From RAM1 sp041905405 (lineage in GTDB: Bacteria; Pseudomonadota; Gammaproteobacteria; Burkholderiales; Burkholderiaceae_C): a DNA stretch of 64,000 bases. The position numbers and the translations under genes were made by a program. The stretch lies in contig JAYRLC010000018.1 of NCBI GenBank assembly GCA_041905405.1, positions 8,833 to 72,832 of the forward strand, given 5' to 3'. The notes below the pieces were generated by a model. The model worked only from the letters and a program-made list of their open reading frames with translations. It did no database searches and was not told where the DNA came from. Below are positions 24,210 to 32,949 of the stretch, one piece after another (the first letter of the stretch is position 1; each line of letters starts with the position of its first letter).

Positions 24210-24568
24210 GGGCAACAGGCTCCAGAGGCTTCACACTGGTCGAGGTGCTCGTGGCGCTGGGCATCGTGGCCGTGGCGCTGCTGGCCGGGTTGCAGGCCAC
24301 CACGGCGCTCACGCGCAACGCGCAGCGCCAGTCCGACGCGCTGCTCGCGCAGGTCTGCGCCGAAAACGAGCTCGTCAAGGTTCGGCTGTCGCGCCAGATG
24401 CCTGGCGTAGGCGACAACACCGCAACCTGCGAGCAGGCGGGCCGCAGCTTCAGCGTCACGGTCAGCGTGCGGCCCACGCCCAACCCGAGCTTCCGGCGCG
24501 TGGACGCCAACGTGGCCGACGGCACCGTGCCCGTGCTGCGCATTTCCACCGTGGTGGGGCGGTACTGA
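24206..24568 (+). CDS. gspI: Minor pseudopilin GspI
   Basis: A 120-residue minor pseudopilin with processing site RG|FTLVEVLVALGIVAVALLAG and the GspI signature CAENELVKVRL followed by a short beta domain with two further cysteine positions. It forms the pseudopilus tip with GspJ and GspK. It starts with an ATGA overlap on gspH. Confidence 0.92.
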   Translation: MRATGSRGFTLVEVLVALGIVAVALLAGLQATTALTRNAQRQSDALLAQVCAENELVKVRLSRQMPGVGDNTATCEQAGRSFSVTVSVRPTPNPSFRRVDANVADGTVPVLRISTVVGRY

Positions 24569-24569
24569 A

Positions 24570-25268
24570 ATGCGTGACACACGCGCCACGCTGTTCACGC
24601 CGCGGGAACGGGGCTTCACCCTGGTCGAGCTGCTGGTCGCGCTGGCCATGCTGGCGCTGCTGGCCCTGATGAGCTGGCGCGGCCTGGACGGCATGGCGCG
24701 CGCACGCGAGCAGACCGAAACGCGCGCCGACGAAGTGCTGGCGCTGCAGATGGGGCTGGCGCAATGGGCGGCGGACCTGGACGCCGTGGTGCAGACCCCG
24801 CAGCTCAACGCCGTGGACTGGAACGGCAGCGTGCTGCGCCTGACGCGGCGCAGCAGCGCCAGCGCCACCGACGGCGTGGTGATCGTGGCCTGGACGCGCC
24901 GCACGGCCGACGGCGCGAGCCGCTGGCTGCGCTGGCAATCGCCGCCGCTGACCGGCCGCGGGCCGCTGCGCGAGGCATGGGAGCAAGCCGGCGTGTGGGC
25001 GCAGAACCCCGGCGACGAGCAACGCCGCTACGAAGTGCCCGTGCTGGCACTGCAGGAATGGCAGATCTTCTACTTCCGCAGCGACGCGTGGACCAACCCG
25101 CTGTCCAGCGACGCCACGGCCGGCGGCACCGGCACCACCGTGAGCACGGGCGCCGGCAACATCCCCGACGGCGTGCGGCTGGTGCTGGACCTGCCCGCCG
25201 GCCAGGCCCTGGCAGGACGCATCACACGCGACTGGGTGCGGCCGACGGTCAGCGGAGGCAAATCGTGA
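24570..25268 (+). CDS. gspJ: Minor pseudopilin GspJ
   Basis: A 232-residue minor pseudopilin with processing site RG|FTLVELLVALAMLALLAL after a 15-residue basic leader. SWRGLDGMARA and the globular sequence QWAADLDAVVQTPQ fit GspJ/XcpW. It starts one base after the gspI stop and overlaps gspK by four bases (GTGA). Confidence 0.93.
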   Translation: MRDTRATLFTPRERGFTLVELLVALAMLALLALMSWRGLDGMARAREQTETRADEVLALQMGLAQWAADLDAVVQTPQLNAVDWNGSVLRLTRRSSASATDGVVIVAWTRRTADGASRWLRWQSPPLTGRGPLREAWEQAGVWAQNPGDEQRRYEVPVLALQEWQIFYFRSDAWTNPLSSDATAGGTGTTVSTGAGNIPDGVRLVLDLPAGQALAGRITRDWVRPTVSGGKS

Positions 25269-26251
25269 AGCATTCACGCGGCGCGGCGCTGCTGGCCGCC
25301 ATGCTCACCGTCGCGCTGGTGGCGACCTTCGCGGCATCGGCGCTGTGGCAGCAGTGGCGCGCGGTGGAGGTGGAAGTGGCCGAGCGCGGCCGCGTGCAGT
25401 CGGCCTGGGTGCTGACCGGTGCGCTGGACTGGGCGCGCCTGATCCTGCGCGAGGACGCCCGCTCCGGTGGCGCCGATCACCTGGCCGAGCCCTGGGCCGT
25501 GCCGCTGGAAGAAGCGCGGCTGTCCACATTTCTCGCCGCGGGCAGCGACACCGCCGCCGCCGACCCCAACAGCACGGACACGCAGGACGCCTTCTTGTCC
25601 GGACAGATCATCGACCTGCAGTCGCAGCTGAACATCCTGAACCTGGTGCAGGGCGGCACCGTGTCCGAGCCCTGGCTGCGCACCTTCAGCAAACTGTTCG
25701 AGCTGCTGGGGCTGCCGCAGCAGGAGCTGAACAAGCTGACCGAAAACCTGCGCTTTGCCGCCGACACCAGCGCCGACAACCGCTCGGGCCAGTTCGCGCC
25801 GCTCGTGCCCCAGCGGGTGGAGCAGCTCACCTGGCTGGGCCTGTCTCCGCACACGGTGTCGGTGCTCATGCCCTACGTGACGGTGCTGCCGGGCACCACG
25901 CCGCTGAACCTGAACACCGCCAGCCCAGAGGCCATCTGCGCGAGCGTGCCCACGATGGGTCTGGCCGACGCGCAGCGCCTGGTGGCCGAGCGCGACCGCG
26001 CGCATTTCCGCAGCACCAACGACGCGGGCCGTATCTTGGGCAATGAGGCCGCGTTTGGCGAAGGCCGCCACAGCGTGGCCACGCGCTTTTTCGAAGTGCG
26101 CGGTCGCCTGCGGCTGGACCAGATGGCCGTGGAGGAGCGGTCCGTGGTGCAGCGCGACGGGCTGGATGTGAAGGTGCTGTGGCGCGAGCGCGGCGTGGTC
26201 AACCCCGGCGCGCTGGCCGCCGCCGCGCCGCCGCCCGGCGCGCCCCGCTGA
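25265..26251 (+). CDS. gspK: Minor pseudopilin GspK
   Basis: A 328-residue pseudopilus tip protein beginning at a GTG, with a short leader KHSRG before AALLAAMLTVALVATFAAS. As usual for GspK, Glu+5 is missing. The large alpha domain includes IIDLQSQLNILNL and the helix-hairpin-helix-like LNLNTASPEAI. GGAGG lies at good distance before the GTG. It overlaps gspJ by four bases. Confidence 0.94.
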   Translation: MKHSRGAALLAAMLTVALVATFAASALWQQWRAVEVEVAERGRVQSAWVLTGALDWARLILREDARSGGADHLAEPWAVPLEEARLSTFLAAGSDTAAADPNSTDTQDAFLSGQIIDLQSQLNILNLVQGGTVSEPWLRTFSKLFELLGLPQQELNKLTENLRFAADTSADNRSGQFAPLVPQRVEQLTWLGLSPHTVSVLMPYVTVLPGTTPLNLNTASPEAICASVPTMGLADAQRLVAERDRAHFRSTNDAGRILGNEAAFGEGRHSVATRFFEVRGRLRLDQMAVEERSVVQRDGLDVKVLWRERGVVNPGALAAAAPPPGAPR

Positions 26252-26309
26252 TGGCCGCGCCGGACCTGCCTCAGGGCGTCCCTACAATGCGGGCCAATCC
26301 TTTCAATTC

Positions 26310-27524
26310 ATGCGCACGCTGATCGTCACCTTGCCGCCGCCCGGCGGCACCGCCAACGAATTCGCCGAGTACGACTACGTGCTGACGGCCGATGGCCAGT
26401 CGGTGCACAGCGCCGCCAGTGCCGCCGCCGCGCTGCTGCCCCAGCCTTCGGGCGCGGGGGCCGAAGTGGTGGCCGTGGTGCCGGCCAAGGCACTGTCCTG
26501 GCACCAGGTGGAACTGCCCCGGGGCACGACCGCCGCGTCGCCGCGGCTGCGCAGCGTGCTCGAAGGGCTGCTCGAAGACCGGCTGCTGGACGACCCCGCC
26601 GACCTGCATTTCGCGCTGCAGCCCGACGCCCGACACGGCGCACCCGTATGGGTCGCGGCGTGCAACCGTGCATGGCTGCGTGGCGTGCTGCAGACACTGG
26701 AATCCGCGCAGCGCCCGGCCGCGCGCATCGTGCCCGAGCTGTGGCCTGGTGAACCACCCGCGCTGTACGTCACGGGTGAGCCCGGACACGCCACCCTGAT
26801 GCTGGCCGACGCGCAAGGCGTGGTCTGCTGGCCGGTGGCAGCCGATGCGCACAGTGCGTCGCCCGAACTGTCCGACGGTGTGGTGGCGCTGGCCGAGCCC
26901 GCTGTCGCCGCGCTGGCCGAACAGATCCTGCAGCGTCCCGTGACGCTGCAGCAGACGGCGCAGCGCCGGTTGCAGGCGGCCCAATCGCCCTGGGACCTGG
27001 CGCAGTTCGACCTGGCCAGCTCGGGCCGCGCGCGCGCGCTCAAGAAGCTGTCCGGCGGATGGGTCACGCTGCTGCGCGCGCCGCAGTGGCGCGCCGCGCG
27101 CTGGGGCGCTGCCGTGCTGGTGCTGGCCAACCTGGCGGGCCTGAACGCCTGGGCCTGGAAAGAACGCAGCGCCCTGCAGGCCAAGCGCGACGCGGTGCGC
27201 ACCACGCTGACCACCACGTTCCAGTCGGTGCGCGTCGTGGTGGACGCGCCCGTGCAGATGGAACGCGAAGTAGCCGCGTTGCGCCAGGCCACCGGCTCGG
27301 CATCCGGCCGCGACATGGAATCCATGCTGGCGGCGCTGGCCGCCGCCGTGCCCTCGGGCGCCGCGCCTGCGGCCCTAGAGTTTTCCGGCACCGAACTGCG
27401 CGTGAAAGGCCTGGCCGGCACACCAGCCGCCCAGCAGGCCAGCGCGGGGCTGCCGGCCTATGGCTACACGGCCCGCACCGAAGGCGATGCGCTGGTGGTC
27501 GTGCGCCAGGGGACCGCGCCATGA
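26310..27524 (+). CDS. gspL: Type II secretion protein GspL
   Basis: A 404-residue inner-membrane platform protein. The N-terminal cytoplasmic part is actin-like (about 1-250), binds GspE and includes ALSWHQVELPRG and SVLEGLLEDRLLDD. A single membrane helix follows near 265-285 (RWGAAVLVLANLAGLNAWAW), then a small ferredoxin-like periplasmic domain. A 58-base gap separates it from gspK without a clear promoter or strong ribosome-binding site. ATGA overlap with gspM. Confidence 0.92.
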   Translation: MRTLIVTLPPPGGTANEFAEYDYVLTADGQSVHSAASAAAALLPQPSGAGAEVVAVVPAKALSWHQVELPRGTTAASPRLRSVLEGLLEDRLLDDPADLHFALQPDARHGAPVWVAACNRAWLRGVLQTLESAQRPAARIVPELWPGEPPALYVTGEPGHATLMLADAQGVVCWPVAADAHSASPELSDGVVALAEPAVAALAEQILQRPVTLQQTAQRRLQAAQSPWDLAQFDLASSGRARALKKLSGGWVTLLRAPQWRAARWGAAVLVLANLAGLNAWAWKERSALQAKRDAVRTTLTTTFQSVRVVVDAPVQMEREVAALRQATGSASGRDMESMLAALAAAVPSGAAPAALEFSGTELRVKGLAGTPAAQQASAGLPAYGYTARTEGDALVVVRQGTAP

Positions 27525-28000
27525 ACGCGCTGAAGGCACGCTGGGCCCTGCTGGCGCCGCGCGAAAAGCTGCTGGTCGCCGCGGCTGCGGCCCTGGTCGC
27601 CGTGGCCCTGCTGTGGTGGGTGGCGCTGGCACCGGCGCTGTCCACGCTGCGCGCGGCGCCCGAACAGCACCGCACTCTGGATGCGCAGCTGCAGCGCATG
27701 CAGGCGCTGCAGGCCCAGGCCCAGGCGCTGCAGGCGCAGCCCAGGCAGGGTTACGACGAGGCCCTGCGCGCGCTGGAGCAGACCATCCGCCAGCGCTTCG
27801 GCGCCACGGCGCGCTACAGCATCGCGGCCGAACGCGTGACCATCACGCTGACCGCCGCCAGCCCCGACACGCTGGCGCAGTGGCTGACGCAGGCCCGCGT
27901 GAACGCGCGCGCGCTGCCGGCCGAAGCGCGCCTCACGCGCAACGCCGCGGGCCAATGGGATGGCACCCTGGTCATGACCCTGCCGCGCCAGGGCGGCTAG
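27521..28000 (+). CDS. gspM: Type II secretion protein GspM
   Basis: A 159-residue bitopic inner-membrane protein with a short cytoplasmic N-terminus, a membrane helix (about 17-36, KLLVAAAAALVAVALLWWVA), a coiled-coil rich in Gln/Leu/Ala (about 45-75), and a ferredoxin-like C-terminal domain. It pairs with GspL. The start overlaps gspL by ATGA. Confidence 0.92.
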   Translation: MNALKARWALLAPREKLLVAAAAALVAVALLWWVALAPALSTLRAAPEQHRTLDAQLQRMQALQAQAQALQAQPRQGYDEALRALEQTIRQRFGATARYSIAAERVTITLTAASPDTLAQWLTQARVNARALPAEARLTRNAAGQWDGTLVMTLPRQGG

Positions 28001-28002
28001 CC

Positions 28003-28809
28003 GTGGCCCGCCGCACAACGCCCGCTCTTCCCGGCCAGCGCGCCGGCACGCCCTGGGGTTGGGCCGCGGGCGGCCTGCTGGCCGGGGCCTGCATCGCCCT
28101 GGTGCTGTTTGCGCCGGCCCGCTGGCTGGCCGGCGCGGTGGAGCGTGCCACCGCCGGCCAGGTGCTGCTGCCCGATCCTCGCGGCACGGTGTGGAATGGC
28201 ACAGCGCGCCTGGTGCTGACCGGCGGCGCCGGCAGCACCGACGCAGCCGCCCTGCCCGGGCGCGTGCAATGGCGCCTGCGCCCCACGTTCAACGGCCTGT
28301 CGGCGGCGCTGGCGGCCGACTGCTGCACCAGCGCGCCGCTGCAGCTGCGCGCCGCACTCGGCCTGGGCAACGCACGGCTGACGGTGGCCGACGGCGTGTC
28401 GATGTGGCCGGCGGCGCTGCTGGCCGGGCTGGGCACGCCCTGGAACACGCTGCAGCTGGACGGCGAGCTGGGCGTGTCCACGCAGGGCCTGTCAGTAGAA
28501 TGGTCCGCAGGCCGGCTGGCCCTGGCGGGCCGGGCCGAATTGGCCGCGGCACGCATCTCGTCACGGTTGTCCACACTGCGGCCCATGGGCAGCTACCGCA
28601 TCACATTCAACGGAGGCGCTACGTCAACGCTCCAACTGGCCACGCTGGAGGGCAGCCTGCAGCTCAGCGGCAGCGGCCGGTGGGTGGGCTCGCGCCTGCG
28701 TTTCCAGGGCGAAGCCAGCGCCGCGCCCGACCGCGAGGCAGCGCTGGCCAACCTGCTGAACATCATCGGGCGGCGCAGCGGCGCGCGGTCCATCATCACC
28801 ATCGGCTAA
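28003..28809 (+). CDS. gspN: Type II secretion protein GspN
   Basis: A 268-residue protein with one N-terminal membrane helix (WGWAAGGLLAGACIALVLFA) and a periplasmic domain with DPRGTVWNGTARL and WRLRPTFNGL, typical of GspN. It starts at a GTG two bases after gspM. GspN is an accessory part found in a subset of systems. The C-terminus ends SGARSIITIG. Confidence 0.9.
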   Translation: MARRTTPALPGQRAGTPWGWAAGGLLAGACIALVLFAPARWLAGAVERATAGQVLLPDPRGTVWNGTARLVLTGGAGSTDAAALPGRVQWRLRPTFNGLSAALAADCCTSAPLQLRAALGLGNARLTVADGVSMWPAALLAGLGTPWNTLQLDGELGVSTQGLSVEWSAGRLALAGRAELAAARISSRLSTLRPMGSYRITFNGGATSTLQLATLEGSLQLSGSGRWVGSRLRFQGEASAAPDREAALANLLNIIGRRSGARSIITIG

Positions 28810-28838
28810 GTCCACAGGCCCTTGTCCACAGGCACCTC

Positions 28839-30962
28839 ATGAGAACTTCCCGCTTCGCCCTTGCCACCCTGGCCGCCTGCATGGCGCTGGCCGGCCTGCC
28901 GGCCGCCGTGCATGCGCAGCGCCCGGGCGAGCCCATCACGCTGAACTTTGCCGGCGCCGAGATCGAAGCCGTGGCCCGCACCATGGGCGTGATCACCGGC
29001 CGCAACATCGTCGTGGACCCGCGCGTGAAGGGCACGATCAACCTGAACACCGAAAAGCCCGTCACACCCGCTGCCGCGTACAACCAGTTCCTGGCGACGC
29101 TGCGCCTGTCGGGCTACACGGTGGTGGAAGCCGGCGGCATCTACAAGGTCGTGCCCGAAGCCGACGCCAAGCTGCAGGGCGGCGCGGTGCAGACCGGCCC
29201 GGTCACGTCCGGCGGCAGCCAGATCGTCACGCAGATCTTCCGGCTCAACTACGAGTCGGCCAACAACCTGGTGCCGGTGCTGCGCCCGCTGATCAGCCCC
29301 AACAACACCATCAACGTGAACCCCGGCAACAACTCGCTGGTGATCACCGATTACGCCGACAACCTGCAGCGCCTGGGGCGCATCATCGCGGCGCTGGACA
29401 TTTCCAACGCAACCGATGTCGAGATCATTCCGCTCAGGCACGCGATCGCGTCGGACCTGGCGCCGCTGGTGCTGCGGCTGATCGAGTCGGGGGGCGGCAC
29501 GGCCACGGGCGCACCGGCGCCTGCGGCCGGCCAGGCCGACACGTCGTTCCGCACCACGGTGGTGGCCGAGCCGCGCAGCAACACGCTGGTCGTGCGCGCG
29601 GCCAACCCCGCGCGGCTGAACCTTGTGCGCACGCTGGTGGATCGGCTGGACCAGCCCAGCGCGCAGACGGCGTCGGGCAACATCTACGTGGTCTATCTGA
29701 AGAACGCCGACGCTGCCAAGCTGGCGATCACCCTGCGTGCGGCCATGGCGGCCACGGCCGCCAGCGGTGGCGGCGCGGTGTCGGGCGCCGCGCCCATCAC
29801 GCAGCCAACCCTCGCCACGTCAGCCGGCGCCAACGCCGCCACCGCGCCCGTTGCCGCGTCGGCCCAGCCGTCCACGGGCGGGCAGATCCAGGCCGACCCC
29901 GCGACCAACTCACTGATCATCACCGCGCCCGAGCCGCAGTACCGCCAGCTGCGCGCCGTGATCGACCGGCTGGACCAACGCCGCGCGCAGGTGTTTGTGG
30001 AAAGCCTGATCGCCGAAGTCAACGCCGACAAGGCCGCCGAGTTCGGCATCCAGTGGCAGGGCGCGCTGGGCAAGAACGGCGACAAAAACATCGGCCTTCT
30101 GGGCACCAACTTCAGCATCGGCGGGCAGAACATCATCGACCTGGCGATCGGCGCGGCCACGGGCGATGTGCGACCGTCCACCGGCGGCAACTTCGGCCTG
30201 GCCCACCGCACCAACGGCGTGTACGTGCTGGGCTTTCTGGCGCGCTTTCTGGAGGCCAATGGCGACGGCAACATCCTGTCCACGCCCAACCTGCTGACGC
30301 TGGACAACGAAGAGGCCAAGATCGTCATCGGCCAGAACGTGCCGTTCGTGACGGGCCAGTACACCAACAACAATTCCAGCAACGGCTCGGTCAACCCGTT
30401 CCAGACCATCGAGCGCAAGGACGTGGGCCTGACGCTGCGCGTGAAGCCGCAGATCAGCGAGAACGGCACCGTCAAGCTGCAGATCTTCCAGGAAGTGTCC
30501 AGCGTGCAGGCGTCGTCGATCAACTCGGCCACGGGCCTGATCACCAACAAGCGCTCGATCGAGTCCAACGTACTGGTGGACGACGGCTCCATCGTCGTGC
30601 TGGGCGGGCTGCTGCAGGACGAATACGCCGGCAACCAGGAAAAGGTGCCCGGTGTGGGCGACGTGCCGCTGTTCGGCAACCTGTTCAAGAGCGAAACGCG
30701 CAGCCGCAAGAAGACCAACCTCATGGTGTTCCTGCGCCCGGTCGTGGTGCGCGACGCGGCGCAAAGCGACACGCTGTCGCTGGACCGCTACGACCTGATG
30801 CGCCTGCGCCAGGAGCTGGCCCAGCCCACGCCCAGCAAGGTCGTGCCGGTGAACGAGGCGCCCGTGCTGCCCACGCTGCCGGGCACCCGGCCGGCCGTGC
30901 CCTCGGGCGCGGCCCCGGCGCCGCTGGGCCAGCCCGCGCCCGCGCTGCCGCCCGCGAGGTAA
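28839..30962 (+). CDS. gspD: Type II secretion outer-membrane secretin GspD
   Basis: A 707-residue multimeric outer-membrane channel. The signal peptide ends LPAAVHA (about 1-26). The N0 domain starts ITLNFAGAEIEAVARTMG, the N1-N3 repeats follow with an Ala/Thr-rich linker (about 300-345), and the secretin core contains the VPFVTGQYT gate region and VPGVGDVPLFGNLFKSE. The tail is Pro/Ala-rich and lacks an obvious pilotin-binding motif. gspE follows after six bases. Confidence 0.95.
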   Translation: MRTSRFALATLAACMALAGLPAAVHAQRPGEPITLNFAGAEIEAVARTMGVITGRNIVVDPRVKGTINLNTEKPVTPAAAYNQFLATLRLSGYTVVEAGGIYKVVPEADAKLQGGAVQTGPVTSGGSQIVTQIFRLNYESANNLVPVLRPLISPNNTINVNPGNNSLVITDYADNLQRLGRIIAALDISNATDVEIIPLRHAIASDLAPLVLRLIESGGGTATGAPAPAAGQADTSFRTTVVAEPRSNTLVVRAANPARLNLVRTLVDRLDQPSAQTASGNIYVVYLKNADAAKLAITLRAAMAATAASGGGAVSGAAPITQPTLATSAGANAATAPVAASAQPSTGGQIQADPATNSLIITAPEPQYRQLRAVIDRLDQRRAQVFVESLIAEVNADKAAEFGIQWQGALGKNGDKNIGLLGTNFSIGGQNIIDLAIGAATGDVRPSTGGNFGLAHRTNGVYVLGFLARFLEANGDGNILSTPNLLTLDNEEAKIVIGQNVPFVTGQYTNNNSSNGSVNPFQTIERKDVGLTLRVKPQISENGTVKLQIFQEVSSVQASSINSATGLITNKRSIESNVLVDDGSIVVLGGLLQDEYAGNQEKVPGVGDVPLFGNLFKSETRSRKKTNLMVFLRPVVVRDAAQSDTLSLDRYDLMRLRQELAQPTPSKVVPVNEAPVLPTLPGTRPAVPSGAAPAPLGQPAPALPPAR

Positions 30963-30968
30963 GCGGCC

Positions 30969-32357
30969 ATGCGCTACCCGCTGCCCTATGCGTTCGCGCG
31001 CACGAGCCAGCTGCTGCTGGAAGACGACGGCCAGGACCTGACGCTGTGGCATGGCGCGCAGCCCGCGCGCGGCGCGTGGAGCGAGGTCATGCGCAAGCAT
31101 GCGGTGCGCACCGTGCGCCAGCTGGACGCCGCCGCGCTGGCCCAGCGCATCAGCGCCGCGTACTCGCAGGGTGAGTCCAGCGCGGCCACGGTCGTGAGCG
31201 AAGTGCAGAACGATGCCGACCTGTCGCGCATGATGCAGGAGCTGCCCGCGGTCGAGGACCTGCTGGAGACCTCCGACGACGCGCCCATCATCCGCATGCT
31301 GAACGCGCTGCTGACGCAGGCTGCGCGCGACGGAGCGAGCGACATCCACATCGAGCCCTACGAGCGCACGTCCAGCGTGCGCTTTCGCGTGGACGGCACG
31401 CTGCGCGAAGTGGTGCAGCCCAACCGCGCGCTGCATGCCGCACTGATCTCGCGCCTGAAGATCATGGCTGAGCTGGACATCGCCGAAAAGCGCCTGCCGC
31501 AGGACGGCCGCATCAGCTTGCGCATCGGCACCCGGGCCGTGGACGTGCGCGTGAGCACGCTGCCCAGCGCGCATGGCGAACGCGCCGTGCTGCGCCTGCT
31601 GGACAAAAGCGAAAGCAAGCTCACGCTCGAATCGGTGGGCATGCAGGGCGAGACACTCGCGCGGTTCGAGCAGCTCATCGCGCAGCCGCACGGCATCATC
31701 CTGGTGACGGGGCCTACGGGCTCGGGCAAGACCACGACGCTGTACGCCGCGCTGCAGCGGCTGGACGCGAGCCAGAGCAACATCATGACCGTGGAGGACC
31801 CGATCGAGTACGAACTGCCCGGCGTCGGCCAGACCCAGGTCAACGCCAAGATCGACCTGACCTTTGCCAAGGCGCTGCGCGCGATCCTGCGCCAGGACCC
31901 GGACGTGATCATGATCGGCGAGATCCGCGACTTCGAGACCGCGCAGATCGCGATCCAGGCGTCGCTCACGGGCCACCTGGTGCTGGCCACGCTGCACACC
32001 AACGACGCCGCCAGTGCCGTGACGCGCCTGACCGACATGGGCGTGGAGCCGTTCCTGCTCAGCTCATCGCTGCTGGGCGCCCTGGCCCAGCGTCTGGTGC
32101 GCAAGCTGTGCGTCCACTGCCACGGGGCGGGCTGCGCCGAATGCGGGCAGACCGGTTACCAGGGCCGTACCGGCGTGTTCGAGCTGCTGGTAACCGACGA
32201 AGGCATCCGCGCGCAGATCCACAACAAGGCGTCCGAAGCGCAGATCCGTGACGCCGCACTGGCCGCCGGCATGGTGCTGATGCGCGACGACGGCGAGCGG
32301 CTGGTGCGTGAGGGTGTCACTTCACGTGAAGAGCTGGTGCGGGTGACGCGGGAATAG
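30969..32357 (+). CDS. gspE: Type II secretion ATPase GspE
   Basis: A 462-residue cytoplasmic hexameric ATPase that drives pseudopilus assembly. Walker A is GPTGSGKTTT, the Asp box is TVEDPIEY, Walker B is DVIMIGEIRDFETA and the His box ATLHTNDAASAV. The zinc-binding tetracysteine is CVHCHGAGCAEC. The N-terminal domain is short. In most betaproteobacteria gspF would follow, but the next gene here is a type III chaperone. Confidence 0.95.
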   Translation: MRYPLPYAFARTSQLLLEDDGQDLTLWHGAQPARGAWSEVMRKHAVRTVRQLDAAALAQRISAAYSQGESSAATVVSEVQNDADLSRMMQELPAVEDLLETSDDAPIIRMLNALLTQAARDGASDIHIEPYERTSSVRFRVDGTLREVVQPNRALHAALISRLKIMAELDIAEKRLPQDGRISLRIGTRAVDVRVSTLPSAHGERAVLRLLDKSESKLTLESVGMQGETLARFEQLIAQPHGIILVTGPTGSGKTTTLYAALQRLDASQSNIMTVEDPIEYELPGVGQTQVNAKIDLTFAKALRAILRQDPDVIMIGEIRDFETAQIAIQASLTGHLVLATLHTNDAASAVTRLTDMGVEPFLLSSSLLGALAQRLVRKLCVHCHGAGCAECGQTGYQGRTGVFELLVTDEGIRAQIHNKASEAQIRDAALAAGMVLMRDDGERLVREGVTSREELVRVTRE

Positions 32358-32466
32358 GCGACGGCCCCGTAGCGCGCCAGCAATGGGCTGGCAAAGACTT
32401 CCGGATAGTTGGCTCCGCGTGGCAGGAGTGGGGTAATAGCGGTCCGTTCACCTCAGCGGACTTACC

Positions 32467-32943
32467 TTGCATTCCACTTCCCCTCCCTCCGGCCGACTCC
32501 TTCCCGACGCCTACCGCGATGCCGTCTACCGCTTCGCATCAGCCGCCCGCCTGGATGCGGATGCACTTCTGGAAGGCCAGGGATTCGATTTTGGCGGGGT
32601 CCGGTTCCGGCTGGAATGCTACGCCCAGATGGATCCTGACGGCCTCTACTTGCTCGTCGAAGTCGGCCAGTTTGAACAGGGCTCCGCCGGCTCCGTTTGC
32701 CAACGCCTGCTGGAACTCAACATGCTGGTACCCGCCGCGAGGTTGGGCTACTACGGCGTCATGCCTGGCAGCAATATGGTCATGTATTGCATGCGCATCG
32801 ACCTGTCGCAAACAGCCGAAGCTCACGAGCTCATCGCCGCGGCGGCGCAGGCGCTCACCCATGAGCTTCAGCGCACGCTGAGCGAGCTGGCACAAGCCGC
32901 AAAAAAAGCTGCGGGAACTGGCATCAACCCGGACATCGCCTGA
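32467..32943 (+). CDS. CesT-like type III secretion chaperone
   Basis: A 158-residue small cytoplasmic protein resembling class I type III chaperones. After a short N-terminus come RDAVYRFASAARLDADALLEGQGFDFGGVRFRLECY, LYLLVEVGQFEQGSAGSVCQRLLELNMLV, and a C-terminal amphipathic helix. The only start in frame is a TTG at 32467, which lowers certainty about the N-terminus. It lies seven bases before the 564-residue candidate effector, so the two probably form a chaperone-cargo pair. No PIP-type (TTCG-N16-TTCG) box is visible upstream. Confidence 0.68.
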   Translation: MHSTSPPSGRLLPDAYRDAVYRFASAARLDADALLEGQGFDFGGVRFRLECYAQMDPDGLYLLVEVGQFEQGSAGSVCQRLLELNMLVPAARLGYYGVMPGSNMVMYCMRIDLSQTAEAHELIAAAAQALTHELQRTLSELAQAAKKAAGTGINPDIA

Positions 32944-32949
32944 GGCAGC

